From positions 16,215,623 to 16,279,622 of the forward strand of contig NC_133165.1 of NCBI RefSeq assembly GCF_040802235.1: a stretch of 64,000 bases of DNA. The letters are read 5' to 3'. Source of the DNA: Manis javanica (lineage: Eukaryota; Chordata; Mammalia; Pholidota; Manidae). The notes below the pieces were generated by a model that saw only the letters and a list, made by a program, of their open reading frames with translations, was not told the origin of the DNA and did not search any database. This document shows, in pieces, positions 36,020 through 46,438 of this stretch (position 1 is the stretch's first letter; each line of letters begins with the position of its first letter). The position numbers were made by a program, and so were the translations under genes.

Positions 36020-36289
36020 TCTTATTATGCAATTCCATTTCAAGGAATTTTTCCTTAAGAAAGATGAATCAAAGATCTTCAATTATGCATTTTTTTACAA
36101 TAGAAAATGTGTAAAATGTCTGAAAAATCACCAAATGACTGATTAAATGAAATGCAATATATAGGATGATATTTGTGTACTATAAACCTATGTTCATTGA
36201 TATGGAAAGATGTCCATGATATAGACATAAATGAAAAAGATGGTTATTAAACTCTATGTGTAAAGTGATCTCATTTTTATTTTTTTTAA
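36020..36289 (+). mobile_element. Old L1M, ORF2 tail (left of the nested insertion)
   Basis: 'gatatggaaagatgtccatg', 'atatagacataaatgaaaaa' and 'taaagtgatctcatttttat' fit the end of L1M ORF2. It resumes after 37197. Confidence 0.55.
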
Positions 36290-37197
36290 AATAAACCTGT
36301 TCAAAACCACAATGAAATATTCTCTCACACCTGTTAGAATGGCTATTATCAAAAATACAAGAAAAACAAGTGTTGATGAAGGTGTGAAGGAAAGTGAACC
36401 CTTGCGTATTGTTGGTGGGAATGTAAACTGATGTAGCCACTGGAAAATACCATGGAGTTTCTTCAAAAAGTAAAAAATAGAACTACCGTATGATCCAGCA
36501 GTTCCATTTCTGAGTATTTATGAAAAGAAAATGAAAACACAAACTCAGAAACATATCTATACCCCTATGTTCATTGCAGCATTATTCACAATAGCCAAAA
36601 TATGGAAACAACCTTAGTGGCCACTGATGGATGAATGGATAAAGAAAGTGTAGTATAAATATATACAAAGGAAAATTTTTCAGGCATTATAAAGAAGAAA
36701 CTCTTGCCATTTGTGACAACATGGATGGACCATGAAGGCATTATGCTCAGTGAAATAAGTCAGACAGAAAAACACAAATACCGTATGATTTCACTTATAT
36801 GTGGAATCTTAAAGAAAAGAGAAAAGGAATAATTCATAGGTACAGATGACAGATTGGTGGTTGCCAGAGGTGGGGGATAGGGGTTGGGAGAAATGTCTGA
36901 AGGTTGAAACGCACAGACCTCCAGGATAAAATACTGAGTCATGGGGATGTAATGGACAGCATGATGACTGTAGTTAATGATACTGTATTGCAAAGCATTG
37001 AAAGTTGCTAAGCCAGTAAATCTTAAATGTTCTCAGAAAAAAAAATTGCAATTATAGAATCTATGTTAACTACATTTATTGTGATGGTAACAATACATAC
37101 ATTTTACAATATATACAAATGTTGAATCACTATGTTATACACCTGAAACTAATATGTTATGTATCAATTATACCCCAGTAAAACAAATATAAACAAA
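36290..37197 (+). mobile_element. 5'-truncated L1 nested in the L1M
   Basis: It contains the C-terminal part of ORF2 ('tgttggtgggaatgtaaact', 'cagcattattcacaatagcc', 'gaaataagtcagacagaaaa') and a complete 3' UTR. It ends with 'gttatacacctgaaactaat' and an A-rich tail at about 37175-37197. Many stops and shifts. The edges are set by where the L1M sequence stops and resumes, so allow about 15 bases either way. Confidence 0.75.
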
Positions 37198-37400
37198 CAA
37201 TAATGCATATATATTCAAAGAAAATATTTGGGAGATATGCTATATACCAAAATGTTAGCAGATCTGAGTAATGGATTTACAAGGGACATTATTTTCTTTG
37301 TACTTTTTACTATTTCCTGCTAATTTTGCAATGAGAATAAATTAGCTTTTTAGTTTAGATGTGAGGAATATCACATTCTAAGATGATTTTAATAAAAAAT
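37198..37400 (+). mobile_element. Old L1M, continuation into 3' UTR
   Basis: 'ataccaaaatgttagcagat', 'attttctttgtactttttac' and 'ttttgcaatgagaataaatt' are typical of the L1M 3' end, in the same orientation as 36020-36289. Confidence 0.55.
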
Positions 37401-38645
37401 TAATTACATTAAGTAAAATCTGTTAGCTTTTTGTGTGTTCCTTAACAAAGTGAGGGACATTATGTTTCAGAACACAGGAGAATAGAAGAAGCTGTCTGCC
37501 TTAAAGGATCTTAGAACTAGCTGGAGAATGAAAACATGCTCATATGCTCCATCTTTACTATTAACTAGTAAGGAATGTAAAACTTACGCTCATGGGCAGT
37601 AAGACGTTTGTCTTTTAGCCAGTTGCTAAACCAATTTCATGCTTATGCATAAGATGAGCTTGATGCAGACCTCCAGTACTTTCTGTGTTATTAAAAATTT
37701 CTAATTTTAAGGGCATTAGTGCCTTAAGATCTGATCTACCAAAAGTTAAATTTATGAATTTATGAATTTTCTCTTGCAACAATGGAAAGAAGCTAACAGA
37801 CTTCATCTAATTTAATTAGCTTCATAAGAAAATCATCTGAAAATGAGATATTCCTCAAATATAAATTATATTACTGTCCAGAGCTTACCTGTTAGGGGTC
37901 ACACTTTTTAATATCTTACCAAAATATCCACAAAGTATGATCCTGCCTTCTAAATATGTATGTAAATAAAATATGATACTTTCTCCAAAATGTATTATAA
38001 TGAATATTCATTATTAGACAAATATTTCTTCTACACTACTGACGAGTATAGGATTGGCTTCATATAGACTGGAGGATCCCTTCCAAGACAGGGCCCTTAC
38101 ATGCAATATTTTCCTGCCATACGGGCATCTCCAGGGGGCTGCTTGAGTATAATTACAACATAGCAATTGACTTCTCCTAGAGTGAGTGATCCCTGGGAAA
38201 GCAAGACAGAAACTTTAACACTTCCATGACTTAGGCTAGAAAGTCACACTCTGTCATTTCCCCAATAAAATATCCTATTGGTTACACAATTCAGCCCTCT
38301 TCATTGTCAGAGTGAACTACACAGGGTGTGAACACCAGGACGTGAGAATTACTGGGGACCATCTGGAAGGCTGGCTGTCTCCCACACTTAGTTAACGAGT
38401 TTGATATTGTTAACTGAAGTTTAAATTTAAACTTCTGAAAAACAAATGGTTAGAATGTAAGATGGCGTGTGATAACTTAACTGCTTTCTCTCAAAGTTTT
38501 AAAGAGGAAGTAAGCAATACTGAAGTTTGTATTAATAATATTCACTATCTTAGCAGGAAAATTACCATCTGAGCATGAATATGACTTTATGAATATAGCA
38601 TAGATTTTCCTGGCTGTGACATTGAGTCTTAGAACATAGATGGTT
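37401..38645. other. Intergenic, nothing recognised
   Basis: AT-rich, no supported feature. Confidence 0.45.
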
Positions 38646-38649
38646 TCTC

Positions 38650-38800
38650 TCTCACTTTTAATGAAGTATAATTTACCTGCAGTAAATTTCACTCTTTTTC
38701 GACTATAGTTCTATGATTTTTGACAAAGGTATACCATTACCTAACGATAATCAAGATACAGAACAGCTCTATCACTTCAAAACATTAATACTTTTTTTCT
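38650..38800. mobile_element. L1M 3' UTR-like fragment
   Basis: 'aatgaagtataatttacctg' and 'gataatcaagatacagaaca' resemble an old L1M 3' UTR. Orientation uncertain. Confidence 0.45.
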
Positions 38801-40145
38801 ATTTTCTTCCTTTTCTTCTCTTACCCAGGCAAGAGGAAACATTAGTCTTCAGAATTAAGTCAATAACATAACAAGAAATATTTGCAATAGAGAAACCGCA
38901 CTATGTCAATGTTCATCTCTAGAAATTAGGTAAACAGGATTGAACTGTGATAGAAGCGTTGGAGATAATGAAGCCAAAGAGAGTGCCTCAGGAGAAACAC
39001 AAGAATGGCTATAAAAATGTAAGACCAGTCCTACAGGGACAGATTTTCAAGCTTTCATTTCATGTCTGAACTAATCTGATGCCATACCAATATTTCCTGT
39101 ACCTGAGGGATTAGAATATTGAAGTGGTTTTTATGAAAATGAGCAGAGGTGAGCAGAAGAATGTTCTTATCCACTCCAAGGACTGCTTTTAACTTATGCC
39201 TAAAGAAAAGTGAAAATCAGTTACCTTCCCAGATAAAAATATCTTAGTGGATTGCCTATTTGGATGTAAATTAAAAATAAAGACATTCTCATTCATAATT
39301 TTGATGTATTTGTGTCTTACATATCTATATGTATCTGGCAAATATAACCTTTATCCCCCTCAGTACATCTTTCATATCTTCTTTTTTAACCACAGTGTGG
39401 ATGAGGCGTATACAGTCTTTTTAATTCTTAGTTACTAAGATAACTACATAAAAGATATTAAAAAGACATAAGAAGAATGTTATAGTTATAGGATTTTATC
39501 TATAAAACTAAAAAATATATTAAAAAGATAAAATTCATAAGGATAATTCTGATATAGTATTAAAATGCAATACAATAATTTGAGAAATAAATACCAGATA
39601 AATTACATATAATGTACATATAGTATGTTGTGCGTGTGTGTGTGTGTGTGTGTGTATCAGAAGTGAAAAGGATTAATGAGCCAGAGGTAAAGATATGTAC
39701 AATGGGTATAATATAGGAGATTTATATACAAGTATTAGAAATTTAAGTATTGGAAAGATATTGGAGATTTAAATAAAAGTTACATGGTTTGAGAAAAATA
39801 GAAGTATCTGAAGCCCAACAGCTATGAAAAGAAAAAAAAGTTACTCTACAGATGACTGAAAGGAAAGGAAAAGGGTTAAAAAAAATGAAAAAGAGAAATT
39901 AGGATAATGTGGAGAATACTTAAGAAAAATGGAATGCTGATAGACTGGAGAAATTGTCAGGCTAAGAAATCCAATGTCTGTCTTGCAACTGTCAAGACAA
40001 ACCAGCTTGGAGCAACTTTCTAAACTGCACCTACCTTCTCAGACTCTCTCCACATTATCCTAACTTCTTAACAAAACAAACAAGTGGGCAAACAATAAAC
40101 CAAATAGCTTAATTTAGCATATGGCACATTTTTCAAGAGTCTTAG
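38801..40145. other. Intergenic, one microsatellite
   Basis: AT-rich. Apart from the (TG)n run at 39631-39655, nothing is recognised. Confidence 0.45.
39631..39655. repeat. (TG)n microsatellite
   Basis: About 12 TG units with one CG near the left end. Confidence 0.93.
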
Positions 40146-40149
40146 TCCT

Positions 40150-40830
40150 TTCAACTAGTAGAACAAACACTTGAATATCCATTAGCTAGATCCAGAAATT
40201 GTTGACATATTTCCAAACTTGCTTTATCTACTTATGAGTGTGTGTTTGTATTTATTTTTTATTTTGCCCAACCATTTGAAAGGAATTTGTCAACAGCATA
40301 ATCCTGTATGCATTTATCTCCTTAAGGACAGATCCTATAATCACAACATTCTTACCACATCATAGAACACAGTAAGAAGATTTCTTAGTATCAATCCAAA
40401 ACCCAATCCATATTCAGATTTACCCAATAATCAATTATATATTTTATCTAAACCAAAACCTAATTAAAATTTACATGTTTGATTTTGTTATGTTTGTCAG
40501 TCTCTTTTAATCTAAAATATCCTGACTTCATACATTTTTTTGAAATCACTTTGATTTTTTTTGTTTTAAGAGGCCAGGACAATCCTGTAGACTCTCCTCC
40601 ATTTGGGTCCTTCTGATTAAATCTTTATGGTGTCATTTAATATGTTCTTTTAGCCCCCTTAGTTCTTACAAGATATTTGACCTAGAGGGCCTGGTTAGAC
40701 TCAGGCTTTTCGTTTTGGGCAAAAATATATCACAGATAAGGCAAGGACACATAATGGAAACTGTTCTACTATTGATGGTGCCATGGTTGATCATGGAATT
40801 GAGCTGTTGCCCACTATAAGTTGTTGATTA
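40150..40830 (-). mobile_element. Old L1M 3' UTR, reverse
   Basis: 'cagatttacccaataatcaa', 'aatcctgtagactctcctcc', 'atttgggtccttctgattaa' and 'ggtgccatggttgatcatgg' read as the reverse complement of the L1M 3' UTR type seen at 1140-1550. Confidence 0.5.
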
Positions 40831-40844
40831 CAGGGAGTATATGT

Positions 40845-40935
40845 TTACAATATTATAACTTCAGCACTCATATGGGGCTTGGCACATGGCAGGTGCTCAA
40901 AAATATTTGTTGAACGAACAACTGACTAAATGAAT
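40845..40935 (+). mobile_element. L2 3' end
   Basis: 'ggcttggcacatggcaggtg' followed by 'ctcaaaaatatttgttgaac' is a clear L2 terminus. Confidence 0.75.
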
Positions 40936-41795
40936 TACATAAACTGATTTTAGTTATGGCTAACAAAATGGGGTTGGGTTTTGACACACAAGTTCTAGAA
41001 TAGCTGGCTATAGATATAACTAAGGAAAGAAATTATTGACCATTTTATTCTTTTTAGTTTTGAATCTTATGTTTTATAATGAGCATATGATTTTCTGCTC
41101 ATCTTTATTATGGTGCCAGTGTTGAGAAACATGTATCCTGATATCATCTGCTTGTGAAAATTAAAGTGGTTATGAAATATCTCCTGTGGAGAAAAGGTCT
41201 CACTTGGTGGAACACAGTATCTTGGAGAAATATTTTTAACAAACTTAAAATTCTTCTCTGATGATATTTATATAATAGCAATATTGTTATCAGGTAGGGC
41301 TCTTTGCAGCACAGAAATTGACTCAAGTTTTAAGCAAAAAAATGAATTTGTTGGATCATTATAGGGTAGTTCCCAAAAGAAAAGGTAAAATGCCAAGCTA
41401 AGCAAAAACCAAAATAGGTGATAACAAAAATACTAGACAGTCTCTTAAGGGCACCATCATTTAAAGAAATCAACTTTGTCTGCTAAATGCTAAGGAGAGT
41501 TAATCTAATTGATTTTGATGGAATTATGTTATTTTTCTTTTTGTTGTTTGTTACCGAGCATCTGAACACTTTTTAATTGGGAGCAATTTCCATTTTGTGC
41601 ATCTTGCTGGGAGAAGCGACCATGCCACCCACTACAGAAGATACACAGGGCTAGACCTTCTCTCTTCCAGTTCCTTGGCATTTAAGTCTTGGGCACCAGA
41701 AGCAGGCTTGACCAATTGGGCATTCATGCCAAGGTCTTTGAGTTTAGAAGAAATGTTGGAAAGCTGAAGGAAGACTTAGGATTGTTCTCAGTGGA
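40936..41795. other. Intergenic, nothing recognised
   Basis: No supported feature. Confidence 0.45.
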
Positions 41796-41799
41796 GGTG

Positions 41800-41960
41800 G
41801 TAGGAAGGTCAGCAAGCCTTATATGCAAAGGGCTAGATGGTAAATATTTTAGATATTGCATGTACACATAAATCTTTTCCCCATATTCATCTTTTTGCTT
41901 AAAACCCCCTAAGGATGTAAAAAAATCATTTGTAGATCACTGGCAGCCAGAGCTGTAGTC
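41800..41960 (+). mobile_element. MER-type DNA transposon fragment
   Basis: 'aaagggctagatggtaaata' and 'ttttagatattgcatgtaca' fit the family seen at 2620-2935. Confidence 0.55.
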
Positions 41961-41999
41961 ATTTATCTGAAAGACTGAGTGTGGATGGTAGGGACGGCT

Positions 42000-42125
42000 T
42001 CACAGCAAGGTGAATGTACTCAATGCCACAAACTGTACACTTAAAATGGTTAAAATGGTAAATTTTATGTTATATATATACTTTGGTAAATTTTGTGTTG
42101 TATATATACTTTAACATAAATGAAA
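42000..42125 (+). mobile_element. L1 3' end with a 28-bp tandem duplication
   Basis: 'ccacaaactgtacacttaaa' and 'ggtaaattttatgttatata' fit an L1M 3' terminus. A 28-bp unit is duplicated head to tail (42057-42084 and 42085-42112) with two differences. Confidence 0.6.
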
Positions 42126-42189
42126 TATTTTTCACTTAAAAATTTTAAATGTAAATAATTTAAAAGCTTTTTATAAGCAGATTATCTTG

Positions 42190-42620
42190 AGGGCACCAGA
42201 GTTAGGAGGGAAAGCTCTTAGAACAGAGCCTGGGCCCTCCCTGAAGGGAGATTCTCCTGCTGGCCTGGACACCAGGTTGTGATCTGCCAGCTGACAGGCT
42301 ACATGGCAAGGACCGAGGGCAGGCTACAGATGCTGACAGCTGTCTTTGCCTGACAGCCAGGAAGAAAATGGGACCTCAGCCCTACAACCACAAAGGACTG
42401 CTGCCAGCAACCAGTGAGCTCTGAAGACAACCCCAAGCTTCATTGGAGGAGACAGATGGTGACATCTTGATTAAAGCCTTAAAAAATCCTAAACAGGGGA
42501 CCCAGATAAAATGTGTCAGAGTCCTGACCCACAGAAACTATGATTTAAAAAGTTGTGCTGTTTTAACCCACTAAATCTGTTGTGATTTGTTGCATAGCAA
42601 TAGAAAACTGCCATGCAATT
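42190..42620 (+). mobile_element. MLT1-like MaLR LTR
   Basis: The 3' half has the MLT1 pattern: 'ctgacccacagaaactatga', 'aagttgtgctgttttaaccc', 'gtgatttgttgcatagcaat', 'agaaaactgccatgcaatt'. The left boundary is approximate. Confidence 0.6.
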
Positions 42621-43262
42621 AGGCAGTGTCAGTCTGTCCTTCGCACTCAAGAATCCAGACTGAGTCATGTATCAAATCTCGACCAGGAAAACTTGATAGG
42701 TAATTCCTCCAGGAAAACCTATGCATGACTGTTAATAGATGACAAAAGGCATGCCAGACAGCTGAAATTTTCAAAAATTAAAAAAAATGTCCGCTGCACT
42801 ATGAATATATGTATGTGTTATGTAATTCTTCTTTTCTTTTTTAGTATTAATTTCTAAGCACAAGTCCACACTGTCTCAGTAGCCTTGTTCTAAGCCTTCA
42901 TTTATTTATTTTCTTCAAGTTATGATGGTGGGGCAGAAATAAATTCTTTCACATTCTAAGGAACTGTGAGGTCATTTAATCTGGCCAGACTATATGATGG
43001 AAGCATAATTGTGGACCACCCAGCAGGACATGCCTAATGTCTCAAGATGCAATTAGAATGGACAAATGATCAGAGAAAGAAAGTAGCAAGACATACAGTC
43101 TTCATCATTCCCTTAGCTTCCCTCTACACTGCAGTTACCATTCATTCAAACCAGCCTTACAAATAGGAAGAAAAGACATTGCCCATTCTGGTCTAAATAT
43201 GTGAGGGTTGTGGAGGCATGTATTGCACTGATGAATTTTCAGTCTTTGAGAATTTTCTTTCA
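42621..43262. other. Intergenic, nothing recognised
   Basis: No supported feature. It ends at the target duplication of the next element. Confidence 0.45.
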
Positions 43263-43276
43263 AAATGCAATAGGTC
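43263..43276 (+). repeat. Target-site duplication of the host L1, left copy
   Basis: AAATGCAATAGGTC occurs here and again at 50270-50283 with no mismatch. The two copies bound the whole compound element. Confidence 0.93.
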
Positions 43277-43413
43277 CACCAATACATATAATAATTAAAA
43301 TGGCAAAGATCAAGGATAAGGACAGACTATTAAAAGCAGCCAGAGAGAGAAAAAAGATTACATACAAAGGAAAACCCATCAGGCTATCATCAGACTTCCC
43401 AACAGAAACCTAA
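43277..43413 (+). pseudogene. L1 ORF1 C-terminal remnant
   Basis: The last part of the ORF1 nucleic-acid-binding protein, with recognisable KMAKIKDKDRLLKAARE and YKGKPIRLSSDF stretches. The element is truncated here, so only about 45 codons are L1-derived; the codons upstream of 43277 belong to the flank. The frame ends at 43413. Confidence 0.85.
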
Positions 43414-43892
43414 TAGGCCAGAAGGGAGTGACATGCTATATTTAATGCAATGAAACAGAAGGGCCTCAAACCAAGAAAACTCTACTCAGCAAGACTATTA
43501 CTTAAATTTGAGAAAGGGATTAAACAATTTCCAGATAAGCAAAAGCAGAGAGAATTTACCTCCCACAACCTCTACAGTGTATTTTGGAGGGACTGCTATA
43601 GATGGAAGTGTTCCTAAGGCTAAATAGCTGTTACCAAGGGAAATAAAACCACAGTAAAGAAAGCAGAACAATTAATTACTAAGCAGATGCAAAATCAAAT
43701 CAACCAACCCCAAAGTCAGTCAAGGGATAGACAAAGAGTACAGAATATGATACCTAATATATAAAGAAAGAAGAAGGAAGAAAAAGGAGGGGAAAAAAAA
43801 GAACCTTTAGGTTATGTTTATAATAGCATACTATGTTAGACAGTAAGGGAATTACCCTTGAACCTTTGGTAACCACAAACCTACAGCCTGCA

Positions 43893-44236
43893 ATGGCAAT
43901 AAGTACATACCTACTGATGATCACCCTAAATGTAAATGGACTGAATACACCAATGAAAAGACATAGAGTCACTGATTGGATCAAAAAGCAGGATCCATCT
44001 ATATGCTGCCTACAAGAGACTCACTTCAAACTCAAAGACATACACAGACTGAAAGTAAAGGGATGGAAAAAGATATTTCATGCAACTAATAGGGAGAAAA
44101 AAGCAGGTGTTGCAGTACTTGTATCAGAGAAAATAGACTTCAAAACAAAGAAAGTAACAAGAGACAAAGGACATTACATCATGATAAAGGGGTCAGTCCA
44201 ACAAGAGGATATAACTATTATAAATATCCATGCACC
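43893..44236 (+). pseudogene. Host L1 ORF2, N-terminal endonuclease part
   Basis: An ATG at 43893 begins a frame that matches the L1 endonuclease: LNVNGLN (active-site Asn region), QETH (active-site Glu), HRLKVKGWKK and KAGVAVLVS. It reaches IINIHAP, where the family normally has Tyr in place of this His. Tyr at that place is part of the active site, so even this domain is probably inactive. The frame is cut at 44236 by the second L1 and resumes at 46439. Confidence 0.9.
44222..44236 (+). repeat. Target-site duplication of the inserted L1, left copy
   Basis: AAATATCCATGCACC, repeated without mismatch at 46424-46438. Host ORF2 sequence continues correctly across the pair when the insert and one copy are set aside. 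Confidence 0.95.
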
Positions 44237-44249
44237 ATTATACAAAACA

Positions 44250-46026
44250 AAGAAATATAAGGAATCCAGACTGGTAAGGAAGAAGTTAAACTATCACTAT
44301 TTGCAGATGACATGATACTGTACATAAAAAACCCTAAAGACTCCACTCCGAAACTACTAGAGCTAATATCAGAATTCAGCAATGTTGCAGGATACAAAAT
44401 TAACACACAGAAATCTCTGGCTTTCCTATACACTAACAATAAACTAATAGAAAGAGAAGTCAGGAAGACAATTCCATTCACAATAGCATCAAAAAGAATA
44501 AAATACCTAGGAATAAACCTAACCAAGGAAGTGAAAGACCTATACTCTGAAAACTATAAGACACTCTTAAGAGAAATTAAAGAAGTGACTAACAAATGGA
44601 AACTCATCCCATGCTCTTGGCTAGGAAGAATTAATATCGTCAAAATGGCCATCCAGCCCAAAGCAATATACAGATTTGATGCAATCCCTATCAAATTACC
44701 AACAGCTTTCTTCAATGAACTGGAACAAATAGTTCAAAAATTCGTATGGAAACACGAAAGACCCCAAATAGCTAAAGCAATCCTGAGAAGGAAGAATAAA
44801 GTGGGGGGGGATCTCACTCCCCAACTTTAAGCTCTACTACAAAGCCACAGTAATTAAGACAATTTGGTACTGGCACAAGAACAGAGGCACAGACCAATGG
44901 AACAGAATAGAGACTCCAAACATTAACCCAAACATATATCGTCAACTAATATTCGATAAAGGAGCCATGGACATACAATGGCGAAATCACAGTCTCTTCA
45001 ACAGATGGTGCTGGCAAAACTGAACAGCTACATGTGAGAGAATGAAACTGGATCACTGTCTAACCCCATACACAAAAGGAAATTTGAAATGGATCAAAGA
45101 CTTGAATGTAAGTCATGAAACCATAAAACTCTTAGAAAAAAACATAGGCAAAAATCTCTTAGACATAAACATGAGTGACCTCTTTTTGAACATACCTCCC
45201 CGGGCAAGGGAAACAAATGCAAAAATGAACAAATGGGACTATATCAAGCTGAAAAGCTTCTGTACAGCAAAGGACACCATCAATAGAACAAAAAGGTATC
45301 CTACAGTATGGGAGAATATATTCGAAAATGACAGATCCAATAAAGGGTTGACATCCAAAATATATAAAGAGCTCACACACCTCAACAAACAAAAAGCAAA
45401 TAATCCAATTAAAAAATGGGCAGAGGAGCTGAATAGACAGTTCTCTAGAAGAAATTCATATGGCCAACAGACACATGAAAAGATGCTCCACATCGCTTGT
45501 CATCAGAGAAATGCAAATTAAAACCACAATGACATATCATCTCACACCAGTAAGGATGGCTACCATCCAAAAGACAAACAACAACAAATGTTGGCGAGGT
45601 TGTGGAGAAAGGGGAACCCTCCTACACTGCTGGTGGGAATGTAAATTAGTTCAACCATTATGGAAAGCAGTATGGAGGTTCCTCAAAATGCTCAAAATAG
45701 AAATACCATTTGACCCAGGAATTCCACTTCTAGGAATTTACCCTAAGAATGCAGCACTCCAGTTTGAAAAAGACATGCACCCCTATGTTTATCGCTGCAC
45801 TATTTACAATAGCCAAGATATGGAAGCAACCTAAATGTCTACTGATGATGATTGGATAAAGAAGATGTGGTACATATACACAATGGAATATTACACAGCC
45901 CTAAGAAAAAAACAAATCCTACCATTCGCAACAACATGGATGGAGCTAGAGAGTATTATGCTCAGTGAAATAAGCCAGGTGGAGAAAGACAAGTACCAAA
46001 TGATCTCACTCATATGTGGAGTATAA
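44250..46026 (+). pseudogene. Inserted L1 ORF2 remnant
   Basis: It begins at the reverse-transcriptase palm with the catalytic FADD (about 44300-44311), followed by [17 protein letters not shown] and the YLGINL block. The frame then shifts at a run of G at about 44803-44810. A TGA replaces the usual Trp codon at about 45023. A further shift lies near 45455. The C-terminal ORF2 pieces ([25 protein letters not shown]-like end) run to a stop at 46024-46026. 5'-truncated and inactive. Confidence 0.9.
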
Positions 46027-46225
46027 GAACAAAAGAAAACTGAAGGAACAAAACAGCAGCAGAAGCACAGAACCCAAGAATGGACTAATAGTTATCAAAG
46101 GGAAAGAGACTGGGGAGGATGGGTGGGAAGGGAGGGATAAGGGCAGGAAGAAAAGAAAGGGGGCATTACGATTAGCATGTATAGTGTTGCGGGGGGCACG
46201 GGAAGGGCTGTGCAACACAGAGAAG

Positions 46226-46343
46226 ACAAGTAGTGATTCTACAGCATCTTACTATGTTGATGGACAGAGACTGTGAACTTGGTGACAAGTAGTGATTTTA
46301 CAGCATCTTACTATGTTGATGGACAGTGACTGTGAACGGGGAT
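46226..46343. repeat. 59-bp tandem duplication in the inserted L1 3' UTR
   Basis: The block starting ACAAGTAGTGATTCTACAGC at 46226 recurs at 46285 (ACAAGTAGTGATTTTACAGC), a period of 59 bases, with a few differences. The related L1 at 22401-22856 has a single copy. Confidence 0.85.
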
Positions 46344-46423
46344 GTGGGGGGGACTTGGTGAAGGGGGGAGCCTAGTAAACATAATGTCCTTCATGTAATT
46401 GTAGATTAATGATACAAAAAAAA

Positions 46424-46438
46424 AAATATCCATGCACC
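46424..46438 (+). repeat. Target-site duplication of the inserted L1, right copy
   Basis: AAATATCCATGCACC, identical to 44222-44236. Confidence 0.95.

Larger units (their letters stand above)
44237..46423 (+). mobile_element. Younger 5'-truncated L1 inserted in the host L1 endonuclease
   Basis: About 2.19 kb, starting just before the reverse-transcriptase catalytic block and running to a poly-A end (46416-46426, shared with the duplication). It includes the rest of ORF2 and a 3' UTR of the same type as the copy at 22401-22856. Same orientation as the host. The 15-bp duplication is still perfect, but ORF2 carries several disabling changes, so it is not recent on a species time scale. Confidence 0.93.

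Noticed and set aside
44312-45834. Reverse-transcriptase frames as a possible host gene
   Set aside because: They are parts of a 5'-truncated L1 with stops, frameshifts and target duplications.
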